NCBI GenBank assembly: GCA_003427395.1 | Contig: BFEA01000099.1 | Coordinates: 2,687,650 to 2,709,340, forward strand | Length of the DNA stretch: 21,691 bases | Origin: Chara braunii | Taxonomy: Eukaryota; Streptophyta; Charophyceae; Charales; Characeae | Direction of reading: 5' to 3' | Shown here: piece after piece, positions 9,839-19,863 of the stretch | Numbering within the stretch: position 1 is the stretch's first letter | Layout of the letters: the number at the start of each line of letters is the position of its first letter | Notes under the pieces: generated by a model | What the model saw: only the letters and a program-made list of their open reading frames with translations | The model's database searches: none | What the model was told of the DNA's origin: nothing | Made by a program: the position numbers and the translations under genes

Positions 9839-9900
9839 TTCCAGAAAAGATTTCGAGACCGAGATTCTCGGAGAAATTCAGCAAAAGTCAGGGGAGAGAC
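9338..9900 (+). repeat. GA-tract tandem array, unit 3 (about 560 bases)
   Basis: It contains the full set of blocks, with CCACGTCA (9381-9388) / TGACGTGG (9395-9402), the GTCGTCACGA block near 9541, and GA tract 9762-9835 followed by TTTCCAGAAAAGAT. It lacks the 94-base duplication of unit 1. The last unit fades into unique sequence after about 9885. The three units have diverged by substitution, so the array is not recent. Confidence 0.85.
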
Positions 9901-10157
9901 AGGGAGGAAGGGGAAGCTACAAAAGACTGCTCGGGGGAGAAAAAAAGGAGGTGGGGGAAGGTACACAAAAGGAAGAGGTCTCCACATCATCAACGTAGTG
10001 GAGGAACAACTGCATTTTAAGACTACTCAGCGAAATTTCGGCAAGATTTGATCGAGAAATACAGCAACCTTCCAGGTGTGCTCTCTCCTTATTTAATCCC
10101 TTCCTTCTTGTCCTGTCTTACCCCTCTCGGGTCCCCTGCCAAAAAAAACAAGCCAGC

Positions 10158-10190
<33 letters not shown>

Positions 10191-10260
10191 AATAACACAA
10201 CAACAATAACAACACATTCTCGTTCCTCCCATCCTCTTAAATCTTCTCAAATCTTCTGAA
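9901..10260. other. Gene-free linker with a 30-base A run
   Basis: No supported gene. It is purine-rich to about 9980, then mixed, then has a run of 30 A at 10160-10189 followed by AACAAC-type sequence. The A run could be the tail of a retroposed sequence on the plus strand, but no matching 5' boundary was found. Confidence 0.5.
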
Positions 10261-10975
10261 GTATCTACTCAGTCCTATTTTCTTCGCCTCCAAATTATCT
10301 CCCACCCCTCCCGCCACTAACATCAACACCACTATCTCCCGCCTCAGATCTCATCCCTACATCTCCCTTCCCACATTTCTTTCGTCTTCCCTTTTCCCTC
10401 CTCTCATCCCCAACCCATCTACTCAGTCCCATGTGATCACTCACACTTACATCAACAAGACTAATCCACCAGCAGCTGATCTATATCCCCCCCCCAGCCC
10501 CATCGTTTTCGCTTTACCTCCTCTCTCCTCCCTCATCTCAAATCTCACCCGTACATCTCCTCCTCCCTCAGTTCCTTCGTCTCCCCTCCACCTCCTACCT
10601 TTCCCACCCATCTGTTGAGTCCTACGTGCCCACTCGCCCAGTCATCCACAAGACTACTCCACCAAACGTTGATCCCCCCCCCGCATCTCATTCCTCCCCA
10701 GTCCCATCGACTTCTCATTACCTCTTCCCCCTCCTAAGTATCCCCCATCTCAAATCTCACCCCTACATCTCCTCCTCCCTCAGTTCCTTCGTCCCCCCTC
10801 CTCCTCCTACCATTCCCACCCCATCTGCTGAGTCCCACGTGTCCACTCGCTCAATCTTCAACAAGACTACTCCACCAGACGTTGATCCCCCCCCCGCATC
10901 TCCTCCCCTCCCCAGCCCCATCGACTTCTCATTACCTCTTCCCTCTCCCAAGTATTCCCCCCGTTCTACATTGTC
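10261..10975 (+). repeat. Pyrimidine-rich tandem array, four copies, upstream of LINE copy 2
   Basis: Units begin at a CATCTGCTGAGTCC-type word at about 10261 (degenerate), 10416, 10609 and 10822, giving lengths of about 155, 193 and 213 bases. Within each are CAACAAGACTA-like and GATCCCCCCCC-type blocks, CCCCATCGACTTCTCATTACC and CATCTCAAATCTCACC. Unit 3 carries a G-box-like CCACGTGT, with variants TACGTG and CATGTG in the others. Only the last two units share a length divisible by three. Pro/Ser-rich open frames here (10433-11093) are not convincing proteins. Position about 0.4 kb before the LINE ORF1 suggests promoter monomers of the element, an inference. Confidence 0.75.
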
Positions 10976-11407
10976 TCGACCTATCTTCTTCCACAGGGGT
11001 AATCACTCCCCAAAGAGGAAAGTAAGAGGAACCGAAAACCATTGCAAAAATAAATTTGGAAATTGTCAAAAAATTGGCATTTCTAAAAAATGAGGCTGGG
11101 GTATGCGAAAGCCAAAGGAGCAGGGTCCCTCCTATTCTATCAGGGTGCAATGAGACATAATATGTTCAAACAGTTGGGACCCTGCCCATACGCACGTCCA
11201 TTACCCCTCAACTCAAAGAATATGACAATCACACCAAATACAACAGCATGTGGAACGATCGCAGCAATGCAGATTGAACCAGCTCATAACTCATAGAATT
11301 ATCAACCCCTCTGCACACACAGAGAGATAACAGCACCAGCGAAAGAGCAAGGGGAACAATCACTAACAGGAGCCCAAGGGGCAATTTCCCCAGCATTGGA
11401 TCTAACG

Positions 11408-14400
11408 ATGAGTGAGGGAGATAAAGGGTTCTGACGGAGGAAGAGGGACTGATAGAAGAAAACAGAAAAGCACAAGCAACAACGGACTCATCTCAATCAC
11501 AATAGGCTACCCAATCATCACAAGCCTCAGGACAGCCATCCTGGGCAAAGAGAGTTAGGGATTCCCTCGAAGGAAAATCACTAACCATCTTGTGACCATC
11601 TATCAGCGAATCGGGATTGCCAGCAGAAGAACTCAAAGTGCCTCTAAAGAATTTATCATCGGCACGCGCCTATTTTCTCTCACTCTTCCTTTTACCCTCA
11701 GAACAGAAAATAGTAGATCAGGGAGGAAGGAAAATGCTGATGAAATCGTACCTGGCAGATAAATTAGCCCAAAGAGATGCGATCTATACCAAACATGCAA
11801 GTAATTGGATCTTCTACGATGATAGTAAATATAGATCCGTGAATGACAAAATCAAATGGTTGTGTAAAAGATTAGAATCGATGAAAGACAGCCCGGAGGC
11901 TGTACAAGAATTTTTTCTGATTCAGCCGATGACACCGACTGTCTTCACCGTTCTTAGTCTTTTTGAATAGGACAAACAAAAAATGGACAATTGGCAAAAG
12001 CTTCAGTGAGAACGATCTGACGTCCGTATCTACCCATGGCTGTCGAAAAAGATAGGCCCAGAAGAAAGAAGAGACCAACTTATGAGAGACTACTACTGGG
12101 TTGAACTAAGACACATCCCAATAGAGGTACAGGTGACGTTCATACACGACTTAGGACAACAATATAAGATAATTGATTTCATTGACCCACTGCCAATGTA
12201 CGTGGCCAAAAGGGACGACTATGTGATGCTGGCACTGAACCTCCCAAAGGACCAACCCTTCTCCTTAGATGACATCATCCCCTTCAAAATGGGGGGAAGA
12301 TTGTATCAGATCTACACAGCTCACAAGTTCAGACCTTGGTGCTACAAGTGTAGGGCATATGGTCATCTCTGCACTGAAGTAGCCTGTCCACTACACCCTC
12401 AGCAGGCAACAAAGATGGAAAATGCTTTGAAAAGGGACCCTCTCCGTTCGAACAGATGGTTGCCTATTGCACCTGGCTTCGAGGGGTGGGCATATGTGGA
12501 GGACCTTTCTGCATCAGGCCAGCCTACAGGATGAATATGGGAAGGAAGAGGAGACCCCCGTCGCTCTCAAAGACCTCCATGAGAATGAAAACCACAGCTC
12601 CAGCATATTTATAATCGACAGATTCGTTCCCACCAACCCCTCAAAACCAAATCCCCATCGTTGTAGGGGACAAAGTTGGGGGACAAGGGTAGGGCAACAA
12701 AGGAAAGCATCCACATGAACCTCCTAAAGCAAAACAGAATGGCAGGATTGGGCCAATGGCAGTTTCTTACATCCCGACCGGCAATCGTTTCAGTCCCCTG
12801 AGTAAAGAAGGAAGGGAGGAGGAGGAAGATGTGCAAAGTACAACAAGGAGCAAGGAAGAAATAATTTTGAACAGCAAGAGCAAAACACAGAAAACAGAGA
12901 CATCTGCGAGTGGGTCAGATAGGGAGCCAGGACCGAGACCAATGGACCTCGATCCACTGAAAGAAATTTTTAGGCCACAACCGATGGATTTGGACCCGGT
13001 TCCGGGAGCACCCCCCCCCCCAACAGAGGAATACCACTGCTGATCAGACAAAACCAGAAGGCCAAACAACCGACCTTCAAAATGTTGCAGAATGGTTACT
13101 AGAGAACCTCAAATTAAAATTCCCACGCCATTCAGAGGACTTATGGGATACAACTTACAAAAAACTGGTCCCTTTGCTAGAGACTAGTCCAACCCTACGC
13201 TTGGCAATGGAACAGGGTCTGCCAAAAGAGATAAGTTGGCACCAACTGTGCCTCCGTTTATTGCCAATAGTATCATTGCGATTCCAACCCCCCCCGAATC
13301 CGGAACACTCACAGGCAGGGAAGGAAAAGGGAGGAAAAAGAGGGGAAAGGACCATAGCCCAGCAAAGAGAGACCAAGACCTCAGAAACGAAAATTGCAGC
13401 AGGACTCAATACTCTGAGCAGTTGTTGCAGTAAGGAGAAGACAACAGTGACTTCAGAGGCAATCAAAGGAAAAGGCACACTAAATGAAGATCTCCTGAAT
13501 TTAAAACCGCTCACAAAAGAAAGTTTTCTTCTGACAGATCAGGTCACTGTCACAACAAAAACAAGGGAAAATCCCCCAACTCAAGTTGATGAGATAACTG
13601 AAGAAGAAGAAGATTTCATTGAGGAAGAACCCCCAAGAGTACATGCAGAACCTACAGTGACGCATCAACTAAAAGAGGTATTCTCAGAACTCACAAGGGA
13701 ACGCAAGTTCCTTCAACTTACTCATGAAGAAACTGTCCCACCTGACTTAACAAATGATGGGGAAAAAAATAAAAATAAAAATTCTGACACAGTGATATGT
13801 GCAGTGACACAACAACTAAAAGAGGTATTCTCTAAACTCACGGGGGAACGCAAGTTCCTTCTACTTACTCATGAAGAAACTGTCCCTCCTGACTTAACAG
13901 ATGATAAGAAAAAATATAAAAGTAATAAAAATTCTGACACAGCAATAAGTGAAGCCAGTAAGGAGGGACAAAAAGAAGAAAGGAGCTCATCTTCAGAGGA
14001 CACAAAAAAACTTCAACTGTGGCATGACCAGTCGAATGAACTTGGAAAATTTTCCCCCATAACGGAGGGTCCCCTGATCAGCAAAAGACAAAAACTGCAC
14101 AGTCTGGTAGAGGAGGGATATGCAGAGCTAAAATTATCAAAGCCTGGAATATTTCTGCTACCAGTGAAACAAAAAGAAGGGAAATGAGAGGTGGGTCTGT
14201 CAGAGCCTCAAGGAGCAGCATATGGTGAAGTGACTATTCAGGGGACGCGGGCAAGTTTTCTCTCCTCCCTACCATGCAGGATGACAGGGGAAGCCCGACT
14301 CAAGTCAGAAATAGTTAAAATCATCCAGACACAGCTGCCTTTAGGGGGATCTGCAATACTCATTCTGACCACTGACTCTCTTAGGATGTCGGCCACAGAT

Positions 14401-14610
14401 GTTTTTCTCAGATACGAACATAAGAAAGCAATAAATTTACGGTGGTTCTCTCACAACATGCTGACCGAACTCCAACAGCTAAAAGTGAAAGCGGGTGACT
14501 ACTGGTCTGAGGTATATGTCATGGTTCTACTCTCCCGCCTCCTCAACAATAGACAAGAGCTACTAGAACCAGGGGGAAAGTTAGACTCTGGCCACTGGAT
14601 GACCCTGTAA
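11408..14610 (+). pseudogene. LINE ORF1 of copy 2: RNA-binding-type protein with a zinc knuckle, broken
   Basis: The likely start is ATG at 11408 (MSEGDKG). After a one-base shift near 11430, one frame runs VLTEEEGLIEENRKAQ, a Ser/Gln-rich stretch, PSWAKRVRDSLEGKSLTIL and PAEELKVPLKNL to about 12530. It is interrupted by TAG 11503-11505, TGA 11593-11595, TAG 11968-11970 and TGA 12007-12009. A zinc knuckle (CYKC, AYGH, then C; about 12340-12389) ends this part. Frame changes follow near 12530, before 12700 and at the 10-base C run (13012-13021). A disordered linker includes PMDLDP twice and a 147-base duplication. The C-terminal block (14191-14610; AYGEVTIQG, DVFLRYEH) matches copy 1. TGA 14185-14187 replaces a Trp of copy 1. 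The natural stop is TAA at 14608-14610. Domain order resembles plant LINE ORF1 proteins. Confidence 0.8.
13657..13950 (+). repeat. 147-base in-frame tandem duplication in the ORF1 linker of LINE copy 2
   Basis: Units 13657-13803 and 13804-13950 both code QLKEVFS.LT.ERKF followed by THEETVPPDLT and NSDT. The period is 147 bases, 49 codons. The units differ by scattered substitutions and a short length change balanced elsewhere, so the duplication is older than the latest mutations. Confidence 0.85.
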
Positions 14611-14655
14611 CTCACTCAGGGATAAGGGGTGAAGGGTTTGCAGATTGAATATAAA

Positions 14656-17600
14656 ATGGTAGGACTAAATGGTCTTGAGGTCTTATATAACAAAGACAAG
14701 GAATGGAAACTACTTGAAAGAAAAACGGATCTAGACCTCAGATCGTTAAATGTAAATGGGTTAGCTTCGGCTAAACAATCAAAACGGCAGGCCATACACG
14801 GACAATTGAGGGGGGTAGAAGGAAGAGAATGGCCAGATGAAGTTTGTATACAAGAAACACACGTGATGGATAATGCGGATCACAACCATACACACAAACA
14901 AATTTGGCCCCACCAAGCCTTCAGAGCCCACGCTCCTAGACCAGGAAGTGCAGGAGTGGCAATCTGACTACCCCCTGATTCGAAGATTGAACCGCTAAAT
15001 TGGGGGGCAGACAAAGAGGAAGGCAGATTGGTCTATCTATTGGCTATGTTGGAAATAGACGTAGTCACTATCTTGTGTGTATATGCGCCAAATGAAATAG
15101 GGGAGAGACGAAAATTTTTTGACTCAATAAAAAACCACCTTCCGATCGGTATACTGATCATTATGGCTGGGGATTTCATTGCTGCCCCAAATAGGCAACT
15201 GGATCGTTGACACATTCCCTCCCCCTGCCCAATATATATACAAACTGACGAACAAATCATTGAAAGCCTTTGTCAATCAATGAATCTTTTTGACGCATAT
15301 AGAAGGCTTCACCCTATCAAACGAACCTATACTTGTTTCAGAAAGTCTCAAACTACCAAAGCCTCAAAGTCCCGAATAGACTTAATCCTCTTGTTAGAAG
15401 AGCTGGAAGGAGCGCTCCAAGTAGCAGACATCTTCCCACAAAGTGTTTTTTCCTGGCCTTGATCACGCTATGAATGTAGCATTACTCTCGTTCAGGAAAA
15501 AGTCTGATCAAGGCCGAGGTTTCTATAAACTTAACACTTCGCTCTTCGACATTAATCAGTTTAAAGAATACCTACAAGATGTATGGTCATTCTGGAGAAA
15601 ACAGAAGGATAATATTCAGAATGATATTCAGTGGTTCAACAACGACCTACTGTTTTTGGGTCGTAAATGCAATGAATATTCTAAACTGCTTGCCCAGAAG
15701 CGTCACCTACAGGAAATCAATCCACAACAACAACTTCAACAGTTGAAACAACAAGAAGTAGACATGGTACAAAGAAACAATAAAAAAGAGATCACTAAAA
15801 AAATAAATGAACTAGAATCTAAAATTATGAATTGTATGGAACATCGTTGGCAAGGAATCAGAATCAGAGGAAAGATGAAAGGCTACAATACAGAAGGGGT
15901 CATGGATGCCATATTTTTTGCTATGGCAAAAGCCAAAGTTGGGCGATCTATTATTGAAGCTCTCTCAGATCCCAAAGGAGACAAATACTCTCTAGAGACA
16001 TCTACACCAACATGTACAAAAATAGCAAGAGACTATTACAAAACTCTCTTCACATCAGAATGCAACCACCAACCCCAAGATCAAAGAATAAAAGAGATAG
16101 AAGACTTTCTTAAACCATTGACAAAATCTATATCAAACGATCAAAAGGAAATGATTGACAAACCGCCAACGAAAGAAGAAATCAGAACAGCCCTCATAAT
16201 GATGGAGGAGGAAAAAACTCCAGGGATTGATGATCTTCCAAAAGAATTATGAGAATTCATGTGGGACTATCTAGCCCAAGATCTTATGGACTACTATCAA
16301 GCAGTATGGGTATCAAGCCAAATGGGAGAAATAGTAGGCCAAGGGGTGCTGACCTTATTATACAAAAAAGGAGATAAAACAAACATACGTAACTACAGAC
16401 CAATCACCCTACTCACAGTAGTTTACAAATTGGCGGCAAAAACACTTACGAATCGACTCATAAAATTCATGATGGATATGATACACCACACACAGACAGG
16501 GTTCATTGAAGGAAGGAACATCCAAGACAACATCCTACTGGTAAATGAACTAGTCAAACTCTCTAGACAATCGAAGCATAATGCAGCCTTCATCTTCATT
16601 GATTTTGAAAAATCTTATGACCATGTAGACTGACACTTCTTAGACAAATGTCTAGAAAAGTTCAATTTTGGTCACATTTTCAGAAGATGGATAAAAATTC
16701 TACATGCAAATGCCACAACTCGAGTGATGGTGAATGAAAATTTGTCTCCCCCCATTGAATGAGAATGCTCAGTGAGACAGGGTGACCCCATCGTCCCATT
16801 CTTGTTTGTTATCATCATGGAGACCCTAGCAGCAAATCTACGATGCAATAAGGATATCAAACACATTGATATTAGCTATATACCTAAAGAAACCCTCCAA
16901 ATATGCTCCTTATTTGCAGACGATCTTTCTCTAATGGTGGAAGCCTGTAGAAAAAACTTGATGGAAATCCAAAGGTTGATGGACTGGTTTTGCTCCCTGT
17001 CAGACATGAAGATAAATTGCGGAACCAAAACACAAGGATGGTGGATACATCACCAAGGTGTTAGAGCTCCAGAACAACCAAACATTAATTGGATGCCCCC
17101 CTCAGATCCCATCAGAGTATTGGGTATTTCCCTGTCTGCTGAAGGAAAACCATCAATGAATAATGAATGGATCTCCAAATCAGCTCTAGCTAAAATGGAA
17201 CTATGGAAGGATAAGCAAACCTCCCTCATAAGACAAATAACAACTTTTCTATGGAGAGGTAACGACGACCATAAAAACGTCATTAACAGGGTAGCCTGGC
17301 AGGCGGTAATCCAACCAAAGACAAAAGGAAGGCTAGAAATTATAGACCCTGCCTCCCAAGCCATGAAACTTGCCATTCAGTGGATCAAACGACTCTTTTT
17401 TTCCCCACAAACCCCGTGGATATCTCTAGCAGAACAACAGCTAATACGTCTAGCCCCGGAAGTCCCAGAAGGGACAGATCCATTGCTTTGGCTGGAAAAT
17501 CGTAATTGGTATATTTCCAGAGGTAGAATACAACCCCCAGGCCAGATACCAGAAACACATCGTCAGGCTACACGAAGGGATATAAAAAATAATCCATTAT

Positions 17601-18949
17601 GGCCACAACTTCTTAAGATCTGGCGTAAGCTACCTTTACCGGACAAGATTTCACCCAATAGGTGGGAAGAAGTTTGCCAACAACCACTTTTTAATAACAG
17701 GTGGATCACTGATTCTCAAGGTAGGACGTTGCACTGCTTGGAATCCCCATGGAAGGCTTGGATAAAAAATGGTATCCTCAGGATAGGTGACATCTGGAAT
17801 TCAGAATCTAGAGATTGGTACTCATTCTCGGACCTCTCGCCTTCCTTACGTTATTGCAGAAGATCCGCAAGAGCACTAGAAAAGATTGTTGAATCTATCC
17901 CCATTGAATGGCTCAGGATCCTTAGGAAAGGCCCTCAACTCAAAGAGAGTGACTGGGTAGGAATCCAGGGAGACTCATCACATATAGGTAATGTAGTAAC
18001 AATAAATGATGACAATTTCGTTCTTCTTTCCCTATTTACTATCGGCCATAACAACTGGCTAAAGAAAAACCAAACAAATAAAACCATTTGGGTTCAGTCT
18101 GAGCAAGTGTTAAGAATAAGAGTATTGAAGTGCAAGGAATGTTGGCTAGCCTTCAAGCCAACATGTGCAATAAATAAATTAGCATCTGACCCTCTCTCAT
18201 GGGTATGGATAGTTCCACTTGGAAAACAAAGAACCTGCACCTGATCTATCCATACACTGTCAGTAAAATCTACCTACTGACCACTGAGACCAAGAACTGA
18301 ATTGAGGGAGAAGGTCGAAGCTAGATGGATGAAACATTTAAATATAAGCAAGGAAGCACTAAGAAAGATTAAATGGTTCAAAACCATAAAATGTAAACCC
18401 ACAAAAGTAGCCTCGCTGCAATGGCAGATTGATCACCGATGTCTCCCCACTAATGATTGGATCATAGACAAAACAACGCTAGAAGAGAGAGGCATTGCAC
18501 TTCATTGGTGTAAATCATGCTCAGCAGTATTCCCATCAAGAAATATTCCTGAAACCATCGAGCATATTTTCCTTCAATGCCCAGGAGCGGTATGGTTATG
18601 GAGATGGTCGGAAAGGATTTGGAGATCCCTAAATCCCTCAGTGAACTGGCCTTGGGATTGGAGGGCCATATTATGTGAGACATAGTCTCAGGAACAACTT
18701 GATGGCTTCTCCCAAAACTTATTTACCATAGGGAGAAGGGTCATCATATGCGCCCTCTGGAGAAGACGATGTACTCTAGAAATGGAAGGAGCAAAGCTGG
18801 AAGGACCAGAATTCACAGAATCTATCAAACTGCAAATACAAACAGTTATTACAAAACAATGAGAGAAAATCAAAGAAAAAATCCAATTCTTATCTTCCAA
18901 AAAAGAAATCTCACATCACATCCAACAATTCAGTGGTAGGAGGACCTGA
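14656..18949 (+). pseudogene. LINE ORF2 of copy 2: endonuclease, reverse transcriptase, C-terminal zinc finger, broken
   Basis: I choose ATG at 14656 because MVGLNGLEVLYNKDKEWKL lines up with the copy 1 start MNVVDALYGRDQTWNL. The endonuclease has SLNVNGL, IQETH (14848-14862), IDVVTILCVYAP, GDFIAAP (canonical family Asn replaced by Ile), LDR, SRIDLIL and, after a one-base shift at a T run near 15445, GLDHAMNV. A Lys/Gln-rich linker follows. The reverse transcriptase has NYRPITLL, GFIEGRNI, FIDFEKSYDHVD, VRQGDPIVP and FADD (16913-16924). The finger CX2CX14HX4C is at 18509-18580. Stops include TGA at 14965, 15208, 16250, 16631, 16760, 18242, 18278 and 18860 and TAG at 18683; five of these align with TGG in copy 1. 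The protein would be non-functional unless stops are read through. Confidence 0.9.
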
Positions 18950-19145
18950 AGGGGGAAAGATAGGCAAAGTAAGATGGAATGGGGGGAGGAGAGAAATCAA
19001 GGAGGACCAAAGGGAGGTTCTCGAGAAGGACTACCGGCTGATCTTCCACGAATTGACAGAAATAGATCCTGCTTTTCCCCTCCGCCCACTGTCGGATTTC
19101 CCTGACCCCTTCCCTCTACCCTCAAATTGCTTGGTTCCCTTGAGT
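18950..19145 (+). other. 3' UTR of LINE copy 2
   Basis: This is non-coding but alignable with 885-1049 on the opposite strand: GGACTACCG, ATTGACAG, ATAGA, and a C-rich block with CCCTGACCCCTTCCC ending near TTGC. Beyond about 19130 the copies share nothing. A short open frame (18933-19163) is incidental. Confidence 0.6.
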
Positions 19146-19353
19146 TGGTTTGGAAATGATTAAAGGAACAAATATACAAGTTTCAACCATAACTAGCAGG
19201 AAAGTAGCTACTAGGTTCAAAGTAAGATCTGGCGCCCCAGAGAGGGGTGAAGAGGTAGCAACAACAGTGATTCTTCTTTATGATGAACGCTGGTCCTTAG
19301 GTGCCAGCAAAACTATGATAAAAAGGCATGATCAGTCACAAAATCAATGTTCA

Positions 19354-19479
19354 GGGACGCTGGACCCGATTTGCAGCAGGTGCTGCTCCCCACCAATAGA
19401 TGGAGCCTCCTCGGCAGTGCTAGAGGTGACTGCTCTTACCAGCACTCCTAGCACCTGCTCGAGTTGTTTGTTCTATAAA

Positions 19480-19521
<42 letters not shown>
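19354..19521 (+). mobile_element. Short A-tailed element, copy A (SINE-like), tail of (AAT)n
   Basis: It starts with the hairpin head GGGACGCTGGACCCGATT, then CAGCAGGTGCTGCTCCCC, ACCAATAGATGGAGCC and CTCGGC. Next is a stem GTGCTAG...CTAGCAC (about 19418-19450), then CGAGTTGTTTGTTCT and an (AAT)n tail (about 19482-19521). The same order is found on the minus strand at 20007 down to 19864 with a poly(A) tail. A shared body and variable A-rich tails are typical of SINEs. No Pol III promoter boxes or target-site duplications are recognisable, so the class is unproven. Confidence 0.6.
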
Positions 19522-19522
<1 letters not shown>

Positions 19523-19525
19523 TTG

Positions 19526-19650
19526 GACAGTGACGGACTGTAGGACATGATAGGTCCATCAGACATAGATTGCTTCCAGCAGATAAGACAGTGTCTGACT
19601 GTAGGACATGATAGGTCCATCAGACATAGATTGCTTAACGTCCATGCATA
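19526..19650 (+). repeat. 61-base tandem duplication with GTAGGACATGATAGG core
   Basis: Unit 1 (19526-19586) and unit 2 (from 19587) both read GACAGTG, GACTGTAGGACATG, ATAGGTCCATCAGACATAG and ATTGCTT. Unit 2 continues into the block shared with 8087-8200. Unit 1 ends in CCAGCAGATAA, the tail of a hairpin head, so the duplication appears to have joined at that head. Confidence 0.8.
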
Positions 19651-19710
19651 GGTAGTTGGATATACCAATGCATCTCTGCATAGGGATGCTGGACCTGATT
19701 TCCAGCAGAT
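19601..19710 (+). repeat. Dispersed repeat, copy 2 (first copy at 8087-8200), ending in a perfect hairpin head
   Basis: The block order is the same as at 8087-8200. The terminal head is GCTGGA (19688-19693) with TCCAGC (19701-19706), a perfect 6-bp stem where the other copy has one wobble. The two copies bracket the GA array and LINE copy 2. Confidence 0.8.
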
Positions 19711-19730
19711 TCATTCACATCATCGTACAG

Positions 19731-19840
19731 GGACACTGGACCCCATTCCCAGCAGATACATTCACATCACTGTACAGGGATGCTGGACCCGATTTCCAGC
19801 AGGTGTAGCTCCCCACCAATAGATGGAGCCTTCGACGCCG
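19731..19840 (+). repeat. Two further hairpin-head modules, the second with a partial element body
   Basis: Heads lie at 19735-19753 (two stem mismatches) and 19782-19800 (perfect stem), spaced 46-48 bases from each other and from the head at 19688. Between them is a TTCACATCA.CGTACAGGG-type linker seen twice. After the last head come CAGGTGTAGCTCCCC and ACCAATAGATGGAGCC, the element body, which stops near 19840. This last copy forms a long inverted repeat with 19954-20007. Confidence 0.75.
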
Positions 19841-19863
19841 GGACCTACTTACCGGGGATGCTC

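Larger units (their letters stand above)
10980..19145 (+). mobile_element. LINE copy 2 (L1-like non-LTR retrotransposon), near full length, inactive
   Basis: In order: possible 5' UTR (10980-11407), ORF1 (11408-14610), a 45-base spacer, ORF2 (14656-18949) and a 3' UTR. The sense strand is A-rich. The 5' limit is uncertain because copy 1 is truncated and gives no comparison; the pyrimidine array at 10261-10975 may belong to the element. The 3' limit is where similarity to copy 1 ends (about 19130-19145). No poly(A) tail or target-site duplication is visible. Both ORFs carry many stop codons, most at tryptophan positions of copy 1, and at least four frame changes. Confidence 0.9.

Noticed and set aside
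8269-9900. CRISPR-like array of repeats
   Set aside because: Units are hundreds of bases long, diverged and contain microsatellites; there are no short identical repeats with equal spacers, and the genome is eukaryotic.
8748-10051. Open frames with long Glu-Arg or Leu-Ser repeats on both strands
   Set aside because: They are translations of the (GA)n microsatellites and their flanks, open in every frame because of the repeat.
10433-11093. Pro/Ser-rich open frames in the pyrimidine array
   Set aside because: Unit lengths are not consistently multiples of three and the composition explains the openness; no domain is recognised.
11743-11760. CTGATGAAATCG as a second hammerhead core
   Set aside because: There is no stem II and no GAAA core at the required distance; it is inside LINE ORF1 coding sequence.
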